20,018 bases of DNA from Nitrolancea sp040255925 (GTDB taxonomy: Bacteria; Chloroflexota; Chloroflexia; Thermomicrobiales; Thermomicrobiaceae): assembly GCA_040255925.1 (NCBI GenBank), contig JBDZVX010000040.1, positions 1 to 20,018 of the forward strand, read 5' to 3'. A program made the position numbers and the translations under genes. Positions within the stretch are counted from its first letter, which is position 1. Each line of letters begins with the position of its first letter. Of the stretch, positions 1-9,668 are shown one piece after another. The notes beneath the pieces were generated by a model. It searched no databases. It was given only the letters and a program-made list of their open reading frames with translations, and was not told where the DNA came from.

Positions 1-1
1 C

Positions 2-1015
<1,014 letters not shown>

Positions 1016-1063
1016 CACAGACTTCGGGGTGGGGCCGGCTGAACAAGAGTCCACAAGGCAAAC

Positions 1064-1134
1064 TCCCGTCATGCTGAGCGCTAGCGAAGCATCTTCTGAA
1101 CAAAAGATTCTTCACTTCGTTCAGGATGACGGGA
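1064..1134. repeat. MITE/REP-like imperfect inverted repeat
   Basis: Two arms of 32 and 31 bases (1064-1095 and 1104-1134) are near-perfect reverse complements around an 8-base loop. The arms begin and end with tcccgtcat and contain the 'ctgagcg..agcgaagcatctt' type core. Elements of this style are scattered in many copies through intergenic regions of Chloroflexota and other GC-rich bacteria; that comparison is from memory. It lies between the convergent argG and mutY genes, where its hairpin could also stop transcription from either side. No second copy was found in the window. Confidence 0.7.
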
Positions 1135-1260
1135 ACAGTCGCGCATCCGAACCCCAGCCAGGTTTAGCTGGCTTCGTTGCGCGAGCGTGATGCTTTAGCG
1201 CCGCGCGAAGGCTGCCGGATAATTCCGTTGGGACGCTCATCAATGCCGATCTGTGGGGAA

Positions 1261-2274
<1,014 letters not shown>

Positions 2275-2434
2275 GGCTCGATTGTATCAACCTTCCGGGG
2301 CGCTGCGGTGTGTGGTTTCATCAGCTATGGCGATTATCCCCATCGTGATCTCGCCTCTCATGATAAAGATGGTGGATGGATCATGTACGGCTGTAGAAGT
2401 GGTTACGTTTGCCATTAGAAAGTGACCGATAGAA

Positions 2435-3172
2435 ATGAAAGCATCTAAACTGCGCGGGCTCGCTCTTGTGATCGTGGCGGTCGTGGCAAGCGTGGCATGT
2501 GGCGAGGCTCAGACACCACTGGTAAATTCGTCCAGCACCGGGGCAACGGTCGGGTCTTCCGCCAGTCCGTCGACCGACCCGGTGGGTGTGGGGGTCACAA
2601 CAACGTTTGTCAATTTCCCTGACCTTCACCATTTGGTCTGGGCATCGAACTGGACCGTCCGGGGGCGCGTGATCGAGGAGCGTCCGGCCCAACGATTCCC
2701 CGCGGAGAACGGGCCATTAGGCGCGCAGACCCCACAGCAGTACTACGACACCCAGATCTACACCGACTATGTACTGGCGGTCGATCAGGTCTTTCGCGGA
2801 TATCCAAGGGATACTATCGTCGTTCGAAGGATGGGCGGTACCGTTGGCTCGGTGACGTTGACGAACGAGAGTCAGCCTGAACTCCACGTTGGGGACGATT
2901 TGATGGTATTTCTCGTTCCTCCTGAAAGGCCGCAGCCGGGAGACGGGCTATGGGAAACCGGAGGTCTCCAAGGGCATTGGCGGGTCGCGGACAACCAGGT
3001 GGTACCGGAAAGAGGCGATTACCCGACACTCCCGGTCGCTCAGTTTGGCCAGGCCATCGCGGATGCCCTGCGGCAGGGGCCCCCGTCTGACATGAAAGGT
3101 ATGCAGGTTCCGCTTCAAACGGCACCTGCCGGTCCCGACTTGCCGTCAGTACCAGCTCCGGAAGCGTCCTAA
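2435..3172 (+). CDS. putative lipoprotein of unknown function
   Basis: The 245-residue product starts with a lipoprotein signal peptide: basic MKASKLRG, a hydrophobic stretch LALVIVAVVASVA, and a lipobox ending at Cys22 (SVAC). It is therefore probably anchored on the outer face of the cytoplasmic membrane. A Ser/Thr/Pro-rich linker (about 27-55) leads to a beta-rich domain (about 60-200) with the pattern WTVRGRVIEE ... YTDYVLAVDQVFRGY ... IVVRRMGG ... LHVGDDLMVFL. This pattern is found in many unnamed secreted bacterial proteins. The C-terminus is a low-complexity Pro/Gln/Ala tail. No catalytic residues can be named. The RBS is weak (agtgaccgatagaa before the ATG). It is transcribed alone; the flanking genes are a divergent mutY and, after a 496-base gap, a small membrane protein. 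Confidence 0.8.
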   Translation: MKASKLRGLALVIVAVVASVACGEAQTPLVNSSSTGATVGSSASPSTDPVGVGVTTTFVNFPDLHHLVWASNWTVRGRVIEERPAQRFPAENGPLGAQTPQQYYDTQIYTDYVLAVDQVFRGYPRDTIVVRRMGGTVGSVTLTNESQPELHVGDDLMVFLVPPERPQPGDGLWETGGLQGHWRVADNQVVPERGDYPTLPVAQFGQAIADALRQGPPSDMKGMQVPLQTAPAGPDLPSVPAPEAS

Positions 3173-3668
3173 CCTGGATTACCGGCGGCTGCTGGGCGGT
3201 GGGGTCGGGCACGGCAAGCGGCACCCCTACCGGACCGGTTCGTAGCGGCGCTCACGTTCGCCCTGCTCAGTGCATGGCTTGCCGCGCCGGGCGAAGAATC
3301 CGCACTCTATCACCCGGCTTGATTGTCACCACCGATCTTCAGACCAGGCTCTGTGGTACCAAGCCGGACAGATGAACAAGCGAGACGGCCGGAGACGACC
3401 GCCTCGCTGCCCTCCTCACGTGCCGCGAGCGGGGAATCCACCCGGATCGCGTCACCTCTAGTTAACGCCGCTCACCCTGTGGCCGGATTCCTGCCGTCAC
3501 GGCAATGCGACAATGAGTGGCGGACGCCCGGCAGCGTTTGGATCACGAGGAGTCTGTTGGGCGCTTTCGCGCCTGAACCGGGTTATGATCGTTGACGAAA
3601 TATGACGCTGTTCCGGTGGCGCGGGATCGAGCCCAGGCAGGCGCCATACCGATCGAGGGAGAATCGCG
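3173..3668. other. 496-base intergenic region without a convincing gene
   Basis: Short open frames at 3270-3461 and 3323-3595 have no good RBS and read as Arg/Pro/Ser-rich noise, so I do not call them genes. A TATGAT at 3584-3589 is a possible -10 box for the membrane protein gene that starts at 3669, but the only TTG-type hexamer upstream (3557-3562) is 21 bases away, which is too far. No tRNA-like or strong terminator structure was seen. Confidence 0.5.
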
Positions 3669-4019
3669 GTGGATGTCTTTGTCGAATACAAATGGTTCGT
3701 CATGGTCGCCGTCGAGGTGCTCTTCTGGGTCTTCGCGATCACCTTTGGTCTGACTCGCTATCTGTTCGGGCGCGAACGGCTCAGTCTGTTTGTCCTGGCG
3801 CTCCTCATCATCAACTATTCGCTGCTCGTGCCGATCGCGATCCTGGATTACCTCCAGTCACGGGAAATCGAACTCTTTCAGGCCGCCACTATCGCGTTTA
3901 TCATCTACGTTCTGATCTACGGGAAGTCACACTTTAGGCACTTTGATGCCTCAATGAAGCGAAGGGTTTCGCGGTGGAAAGGGGAGACTCCGGCTCAATC
4001 GGCGGCCACGCCCGATTGA
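3669..4019 (+). CDS. small integral membrane protein, unknown function
   Basis: This 116-residue protein has three clear membrane segments: about 9-28 (FVMVAVEVLFWVFAITFGLT), 39-60 (LSLFVLALLIINYSLLVPIAIL) and 70-85 (ATIAFIIYVLIYG). A basic, hydrophilic C-terminal tail of about 30 residues (KSHFRHFDASMKRRVSRWKG) follows. The GTG start at 3669 is supported by the purine-rich GAGGGAGA at 3655-3662, six bases upstream. I do not recognise the family. It resembles the many small membrane proteins of unknown role in Gram-positive-like genomes. It converges with miaA, with only 17 bases between the stops. Confidence 0.75.
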   Translation: MDVFVEYKWFVMVAVEVLFWVFAITFGLTRYLFGRERLSLFVLALLIINYSLLVPIAILDYLQSREIELFQAATIAFIIYVLIYGKSHFRHFDASMKRRVSRWKGETPAQSAATPD

Positions 4020-4036
4020 CCGGCGGCCATCCCCAC

Positions 4037-5005
4037 TCAACCCGGCTCGCCCGGCTGCGTGCCGTTCAGGAAAGCCCGCGCCAGCTTCAGCATCTCGTTG
4101 TACCAGTCCGGCTCGCGCGGATCGAACCAGTGAATCCCCGGCATGCGCCGGAGCCAGGTGAGTTGATGCCGGGCGTAGCGGTGGGTGTGGTACTTAATGC
4201 GCTCGACCGCTTCGGCGAGGCTGCACGTTCCCGCCAAGTGCGCGGCGATTTCCCGGTAGCCGATCGCGCTCATCGCGGGTAAGGCCGGGGATACCCCTGA
4301 TGCCAGGAGTCGTTGGACCTCCTCGACCCATCCCCCCGCGATCTGCTCTTCAATCCGCCGGTCAATTCGTCGATACAGCTCTTCCCGTGGCACCATGAGG
4401 CCGAGCGGCAGGACGTCGTACGGCGGCGGATGCTTCCCCTCGATCTCGGTCATCGGCCTTCCGGCCGCGCGGTGAATCTCCAGCGCGCGGATCACCCGGC
4501 GCACGTTCGTCATCGGAATCCTGCCGGCCGCTACCGGATCGACCGCCGCTAATCGTGCGTGGAGCGCCGCCGGGCCTTCGGATTCAGCCACTTGTGCCAT
4601 CTCCTCCCGGAACGCCGGATCGGGAGGTACTTCCGGGATGCGCCAGCCCTCAAGCAGCGCGTTGACGTACAGCGGGGTGCCGCCGGCCAGGATCGGCAGG
4701 CGCCCCCGCACCAGGATCTGATCGATCGCCCGGTAAGCGTCCGCCTGATAGAGGGCCAGCGAGTAGTCTTGGGTAGGTTCGACCACATCGATCAGGTGAT
4801 GCGGCACCCCAGCCATCTCTTCTCCGGTTGGCTTGGCGGTCCCGATATCCATGCCGCGATACAGGTAGCGTGAATCGGCGGAGACGACCTCTCCGGCAAG
4901 ATCACGTGCAAGCCGGATAGCCGCCCCGGTCTTGCCGGCGGCCGTCGGTCCGACGACCGCGATCAGGGGTCGCTTGTTTGGTTGCGAGACCGTTGTTACA
5001 ATCAT
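4037..5005 (-). CDS. miaA: tRNA dimethylallyltransferase MiaA
   Basis: MiaA transfers a dimethylallyl group from DMAPP to N6 of A37 in tRNAs that read UNN codons, which improves decoding accuracy. The 322-residue length is typical. Motifs seen are the P-loop GPTAAGKT (19-26), SADSRYLYRGMDIGTAKPT (42-60, where Asp44 and Ser45 belong to the catalytic/substrate region), PHHLIDV, and GGTPLYVNALLEGW. The C-terminal part holds IGYREIA and the arginine-rich tRNA-contacting segment RYARHQLTWLRR. The ATG at 5005 lies 50 bases from the start chosen for the divergent mltG, so the two genes share a short promoter region. Confidence 0.96.
   Translation of the reverse strand: MIVTTVSQPNKRPLIAVVGPTAAGKTGAAIRLARDLAGEVVSADSRYLYRGMDIGTAKPTGEEMAGVPHHLIDVVEPTQDYSLALYQADAYRAIDQILVRGRLPILAGGTPLYVNALLEGWRIPEVPPDPAFREEMAQVAESEGPAALHARLAAVDPVAAGRIPMTNVRRVIRALEIHRAAGRPMTEIEGKHPPPYDVLPLGLMVPREELYRRIDRRIEEQIAGGWVEEVQRLLASGVSPALPAMSAIGYREIAAHLAGTCSLAEAVERIKYHTHRYARHQLTWLRRMPGIHWFDPREPDWYNEMLKLARAFLNGTQPGEPG
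4974..5002 (+). promoter_or_regulatory. candidate mltG promoter
   Basis: TTGTTT at 4974-4979 and TACAAT at 4997-5002 are separated by exactly 17 bases, matching a housekeeping sigma factor promoter (3/6 and 5/6 to consensus). It lies over the first codons of the divergent miaA. Transcription would start near 5009, leaving a leader of about 47 bases. Confidence 0.4.
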
Positions 5006-5017
5006 CCGGCTCTCACA

Positions 5018-5030
5018 CGCGAAATTCGCG
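5018..5030. promoter_or_regulatory. 13-base palindrome, possible operator
   Basis: CGCGAAATTCGCG has perfect 6-base arms (CGCGAA/TTCGCG) around a central A. It lies in the middle of the 50-base divergent spacer between miaA and mltG, just downstream of the expected mltG transcription start. A binding site for a dimeric repressor is possible but no regulator can be named. Confidence 0.35.
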
Positions 5031-5055
5031 GGTCGATCAACGGAGGGGTGCGTTC

Positions 5056-6081
5056 TTGGGCAAGCTATCCGGCCAGTTACTGAAGGTCCTTGTCATCGTC
5101 GTTCTGGCGCTCTTCATCATCTTCATCACCCAGCGAACACTCTCCCAGTTCCTGGATGGCGGGAGTTCGGGGGATCAGACGGTCGTCTTCACCGTCAGCC
5201 AAAATGAAACGGTCGATGAGGTCGCCAAGAGCCTCGAAGACCAGGGACTGATCCAGTCCGCGACCTATTTTAAGCTCAGGATACGGCTCTCGAACGCCGA
5301 CGCGAACCTTAAAGCCGGGCGATTTACCCTCCACCAGGGTATGTCAGTCGACCAGATCATTCGCGCGCTCACCACATCCGAAAATGTCGAGGTGGTTCAG
5401 GTCCGCTTCCAAGAGGGCTGGCGAACCGAGCAATTCGCCGATCGCTTGGTTCAACTCAGGTTGATTTCGAATGCCGATGAGTTCATGAACGCGATCAAGG
5501 ACGGGCAATGGAACTACAATTTTCTCAGTAGCCGGCCGTCGGGCGCCACGTTGGAGGGGTTCCTCTTCCCGGATACCTACGAGTTCCGCGCCGGTGGCAG
5601 CACTGAGGATATCATCGACACGCTCCTCCAGACGTTTGACCAGAAGGTGCCGGCTGATTTGCGAGCGAAAACCGATGCGCTCGGCTACAACTTCTATCAG
5701 GTCATGACCATTGCGTCGATCGTCGAACGTGAGGCGGTGGTGGCGGAGGAGCGATCAACCATTGCCTCGGTCTACTACAATCGTCTGAGAGAGGGCATGC
5801 CTCTGCAGGCTGACCCGACGGTGCAGTACGCGGTTGGACATCCCGGTGACTGGTGGCCAGAGATCACCCAAGCTGATATCGACAAGGATAACGCGTATAA
5901 TACCTATCTCCGTCCCGGCCTGCCCGGTCCGATCTGTAACCCGAGCCTGGCGTCAATCGATGCCGCGCTTAATCCAGCCCAGACGGACTACCTCTACTTC
6001 GTCGCCAAGAGTGACGGTAGTGGGGCTCATGCATTCTCCAGGACCTACGCCGAACATCAGGAGAACATCTACGCACAATAA
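5056..6081 (+). CDS. mltG: endolytic murein transglycosylase MltG (YceG-like)
   Basis: MltG cleaves nascent peptidoglycan strands at the membrane and is thought to set glycan chain length. I choose the TTG at 5056 because GGAGGGG lies seven bases upstream and the protein then begins MGKLSGQLLK followed directly by its single membrane anchor (about 8-25). An upstream TTG at 4978 would overlap miaA and add 26 unfamiliar residues. The 341-residue product has a LysM-like region (VSQNETVDEVAKSLEDQGLI), LEGFLFPDTYEF, and SIVEREAVVAEE with Glu224 at the expected catalytic place. YYNRLREGMPLQADPTVQYA and the C-terminal YNTYLRPGLPGPICNPS complete the YceG signatures. It runs into aroE with a one-base overlap (TAATG). 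Confidence 0.93.
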   Translation: MGKLSGQLLKVLVIVVLALFIIFITQRTLSQFLDGGSSGDQTVVFTVSQNETVDEVAKSLEDQGLIQSATYFKLRIRLSNADANLKAGRFTLHQGMSVDQIIRALTTSENVEVVQVRFQEGWRTEQFADRLVQLRLISNADEFMNAIKDGQWNYNFLSSRPSGATLEGFLFPDTYEFRAGGSTEDIIDTLLQTFDQKVPADLRAKTDALGYNFYQVMTIASIVEREAVVAEERSTIASVYYNRLREGMPLQADPTVQYAVGHPGDWWPEITQADIDKDNAYNTYLRPGLPGPICNPSLASIDAALNPAQTDYLYFVAKSDGSGAHAFSRTYAEHQENIYAQ

Positions 6082-6917
6082 TGGCACTCCAGGTAGGATT
6101 GATCGGGTATCCGGTCGCGCATAGCCTCTCTCCCGCGTTCCAGCAGGCGGCATTCGATGCCCTGGCCATCGATGCTCGCTATCTCCTCTGGCCGACTCCA
6201 CCGGAGCAGGTTTCGGCACGGATTGCCGCTCTCCGGCTGCCCGGGGTCCTCGGTGCGAATGTCACGGTACCCCACAAACAAGCAGCGTTCGCATCGGTGG
6301 ATGAGGTGAGCGACCGTGCCCGCCGGGCCGGGGCGGTGAATACGATCGTGAACCGGGATGGCCGGCTCGTTGGGGAGAACACCGATATCCCCGGCTTTCT
6401 GGCGCCGCTTCAGGATCTCGGCCTGGCGCTCTCTTCCGCGTCCGTGATCGTGCTGGGTGCCGGTGGCGCAGCGCGAGGGATCATGGTTGCGCTCCTCACG
6501 GCTGGCTGCACCCAGGTGACGGTCGCCAACCGGAGCCCTGAAACCGCGGCCAGGATGATCGCGGCCATCGAGCCGTCCACCCCGGTCGACACTGCCCCAC
6601 TCGATGAATCGTTGGCATCGCGACTGGCCGGTGCCACGTTACTGGTCAACGCGACCAGTATCGGCTGGGAAGGTGACACCCTCCCGCTCCCGGAACAACT
6701 CCTCGACGCGTTACCACCTCCGGCGCTGGTTTACGATTTGACGTACCGTGAGACACCGTTGATCCGGGCGGCAGCGCGCCGTGGACTTGCGACCCTGGAC
6801 GGCCTGGAGATGCTCATCCAGCAGGGTGCGGAATCGTTCCGCCTCTGGACGGGCCGCGAGCCGCCCATTTCGGTTATGCGTTCAGCGGCTAAGGCGGCGC
6901 GGGCCGCATCGAGCTGA
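6081..6917 (+). CDS. aroE: shikimate dehydrogenase (NADP)
   Basis: AroE reduces 3-dehydroshikimate to shikimate with NADPH in aromatic amino acid synthesis. The 278-residue product is full length. The shikimate-binding SLSP is at 15-18, NVTVPHK at 60-66 holds the catalytic Lys66, and Asn87 and Asp102 (in GENTDIPGF) are in place. The cofactor site has the glycine-rich GAGGAA at 126-131, followed by NRS at 150-152, which fits an NADP preference. The C-terminal LEMLIQQGAESFRLWTG is characteristic. Its ATG overlaps the mltG stop by one base, so translation is probably coupled; the mltG-aroE order recurs in Firmicutes and Chloroflexota genomes as I recall. The prepilin peptidase follows 33 bases later. 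Confidence 0.96.
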   Translation: MALQVGLIGYPVAHSLSPAFQQAAFDALAIDARYLLWPTPPEQVSARIAALRLPGVLGANVTVPHKQAAFASVDEVSDRARRAGAVNTIVNRDGRLVGENTDIPGFLAPLQDLGLALSSASVIVLGAGGAARGIMVALLTAGCTQVTVANRSPETAARMIAAIEPSTPVDTAPLDESLASRLAGATLLVNATSIGWEGDTLPLPEQLLDALPPPALVYDLTYRETPLIRAAARRGLATLDGLEMLIQQGAESFRLWTGREPPISVMRSAAKAARAASS

Positions 6918-6950
6918 TCGAACATCACGCGTTCCGCGGAGGGGAAAGCC

Positions 6951-7676
6951 GTGGACGTGCTGGAGACCATTGGGATTGTGGTTCTCGGCGGCTTCACCGG
7001 CTCCCTGACCGGCGCCGCTATCCATGCTCTTGCCGACCGCATCCCGGCCGGTCTGACGCCGGTCGGGTCGATCATCTGCACCACCTGTCGTCGTCCGTTC
7101 CCAGTCGATCGGTTCATCCCCGGACGGCGCGGCCTCTGTGGAACCTGCGGCCGGAAAGTATCCTGGTACAAACCGGTCGCCGAGTTCACCGCTGCCGGCA
7201 TCACGATACTCGCATTTCTCCTCCACGGCCTGAGCGGCGCCGGGCTCGTAGCTGCAATATTCAGCCTGATTTTGCTGCTCATCCCGCGCATCGACTGGCA
7301 ATATCATCTGATCTCCAGCATGACGATCATCCCCGGACTGACGCTTGCCTTCGGCATTGCGACGTTCCGCTCGGAACGGGAACTCCTCTCGGCGGCTGCC
7401 GCTGGCGCGGGGCTGGTGTTTCTCGTCTTCTATGCCGTCGGAATCCTGCTGTACCGGCAGCCGGTCCTCGGTTTCGGTGATGTCCTGCTTGCTGCCCTGA
7501 TCGGAGCGATGACCGGCACGCGTCAGGTCGTGCCGGCGCTCTTCATCGGCATGGTGGTCGCGGTTACCGCCGGAGGTATCATCGCCATGATGATCGATTT
7601 CCAGAACCGTCGCGGCTTCATCCCGTTCGGGGCGTACCTCTGCGCGGTGAGTATCCTCGTGCTGCTGGTTGGTTGA
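6951..7676 (+). CDS. prepilin peptidase (A24 aspartic family)
   Basis: PilD/ComC-type enzymes cut the leader of type IV prepilins and pseudopilins at the membrane, and some also methylate the new N-terminus. The 241-residue polytopic protein has the N-terminal zinc-type pairs C43-x2-C46 and C63-x2-C66. The first catalytic Asp is in LIPRIDWQYHLI (Asp115) and the second in GFGDV (Asp177). The typical IPFGAYL lies near the C-terminus. The GTG at 6951 has CGGAGGGGAAA just upstream. It follows aroE by 33 bases and may be co-transcribed. No pilin or secretion genes are in the window. As I recall, mltG-aroE-pilD clusters also occur in related genomes. Confidence 0.9.
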   Translation: MDVLETIGIVVLGGFTGSLTGAAIHALADRIPAGLTPVGSIICTTCRRPFPVDRFIPGRRGLCGTCGRKVSWYKPVAEFTAAGITILAFLLHGLSGAGLVAAIFSLILLLIPRIDWQYHLISSMTIIPGLTLAFGIATFRSERELLSAAAAGAGLVFLVFYAVGILLYRQPVLGFGDVLLAALIGAMTGTRQVVPALFIGMVVAVTAGGIIAMMIDFQNRRGFIPFGAYLCAVSILVLLVG

Positions 7677-7701
7677 AGTTCGTGCCTGATCAGCCCCTGA
7701 A

Positions 7702-8694
7702 TCAGTAGCGGCCGAGCATCCCAGCCGGCGCTTCGTCCCCGCTGAACATCCGGATGTCGGCATCGACCATCAGTTCGACCATCTGCTCGAATGAGACACT
7801 GGGCTCCCAGCCCAGGGTCGTCCGGGCTTTGGTGGCGTCCCCGACGAGCAGATCCACCTCGGCCGGCCGGAGGTATCGCGGATCAACGCGGACGTACTCT
7901 TGCCAATCGAGCCCGGCGGCGGCGAAGGCGAGCTCACAGAGCCGCTGTACGGTGTGGGTCCGGCCAGTCGAGACGACAAAATCGTCCGGCTGATCCTGCT
8001 GGAGCATCAGCCACATGGCCCGTACGTAGTCCGGAGCGTAGCCCCAGTCCCGCTGGGCATCGAGATTGCCCAGGTTGAGTTCATCCGCCAGGCCAAGCTT
8101 GATTCGAGCCACGCCGTGCGTGACTTTGCGTGTGACGAATTCGAGCCCACGGCGAGGTGACTCGTGGTTGAACAGGATGCCGGAGCAGGCGAAGAGGTTA
8201 TAGCTCTCGCGGTAGTTCACCGTGATCCAGTGGCCATACACCTTGCTGACCCCATAGGGTGATCGAGGATAGAAGGGCGTTGTCTCCCGTTGGGGCACTT
8301 CCCGCACCTTGCCGAACATCTCGGACGAGCTGGCCTGGTAGAAGCGAGCCTCCGGGTTGACGAGCCGGATCGCCTCAAGCACGCGGGTCACGCCGAGCGC
8401 GGTGAATTCACCGGTGAGCACCGCCTGCTGCCACGACGTCGGCACGAACGACTGGGCCGCCAGATTGTAGACCTCATCCGGCCGAAACCGCTGCATCAAG
8501 TCGATCAGCGAGAGCTGATCCAGTAAATCGCCCTGGACCAGCTCGATCCGGTCGATAAGATGCGCGATCCGGCCAACGGTTTCGGTACTCGTCCGGCGCT
8601 GCATGCCGATGACCCGGTACCCCCGGTCCAGCAGGAACTCCGCCAGGTACGATCCATCCTGTCCAGTGATCCCGGTGATCAGCGCTGTCTTCAT
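7702..8694 (-). CDS. gmd: GDP-mannose 4,6-dehydratase
   Basis: Gmd converts GDP-mannose to GDP-4-dehydro-6-deoxymannose, the precursor of GDP-fucose, rhamnose and related surface sugars. I choose the ATG at 8694, giving 330 residues. The frame stays open to 8847, but the extra 51 residues look unrelated and the Rossmann fold begins right after this Met (MKTALITGITGQDG, G8-x2-G11-x2-G14). AGGGTGA precedes the ATG. The catalytic set is Ser122-124 with Glu125 (SSSEMFG) and the YxxxK pair Tyr147/Lys151 in SPYGVSK. FNHESPRRG and GNLDAQRDWGYAPDYV are diagnostic of Gmd. No fcl/rmd partner gene lies next to it; it converges with the prepilin peptidase, with 25 bases between the stops. Confidence 0.95.
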   Translation of the reverse strand: MKTALITGITGQDGSYLAEFLLDRGYRVIGMQRRTSTETVGRIAHLIDRIELVQGDLLDQLSLIDLMQRFRPDEVYNLAAQSFVPTSWQQAVLTGEFTALGVTRVLEAIRLVNPEARFYQASSSEMFGKVREVPQRETTPFYPRSPYGVSKVYGHWITVNYRESYNLFACSGILFNHESPRRGLEFVTRKVTHGVARIKLGLADELNLGNLDAQRDWGYAPDYVRAMWLMLQQDQPDDFVVSTGRTHTVQRLCELAFAAAGLDWQEYVRVDPRYLRPAEVDLLVGDATKARTTLGWEPSVSFEQMVELMVDADIRMFSGDEAPAGMLGRY

Positions 8695-8856
8695 CTTCAC
8701 CCTGCTCCATGCCAGGCACCGCGGAGCGCGCCACCTGGTTCTGTTTCCCTGCCCTTCCGTTCGATTCTGGTCACGGAAGCGTCTCACACTCGATTGGTAA
8801 CCCTGAGCATATTCTACCGATCTTCCGGCGCCCGTGGGGGCGAACACCGGTCATCG

Positions 8857-8870
8857 TGCTATGCTATGCT
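8857..8870 (+). promoter_or_regulatory. candidate extended -10 promoter for the DUF2203 gene
   Basis: TGCTATGCT (8857-8865) fits a TGn-extended -10 box, and a second TATGCT overlaps it at 8865-8870. No convincing -35 hexamer lies 17 bases upstream, which an extended -10 can tolerate. It sits about 80 bases before the ATG at 8947. Confidence 0.35.
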
Positions 8871-8946
8871 GCGAGTATTGGGAACCCGCGAGGTTTACCA
8901 CCACATCCGGGTTGGTGATGTGGCGACTCACGGAGGGGATGCCGGG

Positions 8947-9354
8947 ATGGCTCAGGAACCATCGGAGACGTACTTTACGGTCGAGGAGGCGCGCGCCCTG
9001 GTTCCTCAGTTGCGTGAGCTGCTGGAGACGATGCGGGTGGAAAAAGAGGAGCTTGACGAGAAGTCGCGGGCTCTCCATGAACTGGCGCCGGCGATGAACG
9101 GGAACGGCCATGCGGCCGTGTCCGCCGGCCTGGAGCAGCAGATGAAGCGGCTGATCGACGCCATCCAGGAGAAGATCGACCGGATCAACCGGCTCGGCGT
9201 TGAGATCAAGGACATCGACCGGGGTCTCGTCGACTTCCCAAGTCTCCGTGATGGTCGAGTTGTCTACCTTTGCTGGCTGGTGAGTGAGCCGACGGTATCC
9301 TTTTGGCATGAGATCGAGACCGGGTTCCTCGGCCGCCAACCCTTAGATATTTGA
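8947..9354 (+). CDS. DUF2203 family protein
   Basis: This 135-residue soluble protein matches my memory of the DUF2203 family, whose function is unknown. It opens with YFTVEEARALVPQLRELL, runs through a long charged helical, probably coiled-coil middle (about 20-95), and ends with the typical block IKDIDRGLVDFPS ... GRVVYLCWLVSEP ... FWHEIETGFLGRQPL. The ATG at 8947 has GGAGGGG at 8932-8938, eight bases upstream; the frame is open further back but without family-like sequence. The next gene starts only seven bases after its stop, so the pair probably forms an operon. No catalytic residues are known. Confidence 0.88.
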   Translation: MAQEPSETYFTVEEARALVPQLRELLETMRVEKEELDEKSRALHELAPAMNGNGHAAVSAGLEQQMKRLIDAIQEKIDRINRLGVEIKDIDRGLVDFPSLRDGRVVYLCWLVSEPTVSFWHEIETGFLGRQPLDI

Positions 9355-9361
9355 TCGGACG

Positions 9362-9652
9362 ATGGACCAGTCACTCATCGAGACCTTCCATGGGGCCGGC
9401 CGGCTCTTGTCGGTCACCGGCGAGGAGATCGCACCAATCCGGTACGAGTACCGGATCGATCGCCGGAACCGGGTGTGGAGCGGAACGGCGGTACGAACGG
9501 ATGCCAGCGGGCCGCTTCCAGTCGCGGCGGGTCCGGGATTGCTCGAAACCGACCGCGGCGAACGGGCGCCGGTTCACTTTCGCCACCGGCGCGATGAGGG
9601 CGAGAAGGTCATCATCGTCCTGACCGGCCGTGGCGCGCCACCTGGGGAATAA
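9362..9652 (+). CDS. hypothetical protein, 96 residues
   Basis: The frame starts seven bases after the DUF2203 stop and has no signal peptide or membrane segment. The sequence is compact and beta-like, with a run of Arg/Glu/Gly-rich strands (IRYEYRIDRRNRVWSGTAV) and a closing VIIVLTGRG. I do not recognise it. Close spacing to its neighbour is the main evidence that it is real; the RBS (atcgga) is weak. It ends 16 bases from the stop of the convergent histidine kinase. A role linked to the DUF2203 protein is only a guess. Confidence 0.6.
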   Translation: MDQSLIETFHGAGRLLSVTGEEIAPIRYEYRIDRRNRVWSGTAVRTDASGPLPVAAGPGLLETDRGERAPVHFRHRRDEGEKVIIVLTGRGAPPGE

Positions 9653-9668
9653 GACCGGGTCCGCGAGC

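Noticed and set aside
3270..3595. Two short plus-strand ORFs in the 3173-3668 gap
   Set aside because: No RBS, biased composition, and no hydrophobic or motif pattern.
4978..5055. N-terminal extension of MltG from the TTG at 4978
   Set aside because: It would overlap the miaA start and put a polar 26-residue stretch before the membrane anchor. The TTG at 5056 has a better RBS.
6882..7763. 293-residue minus-strand ORF opposite the prepilin peptidase
   Set aside because: It is a GC-rich shadow of a well-supported gene; its product is Asp/Arg/Gly-rich with no domain and no RBS.
7702..8847. Longer 381-residue version of Gmd
   Set aside because: The extra 51 residues are not Gmd-like, and the Rossmann fold begins exactly at the Met encoded at 8694, which has an RBS.
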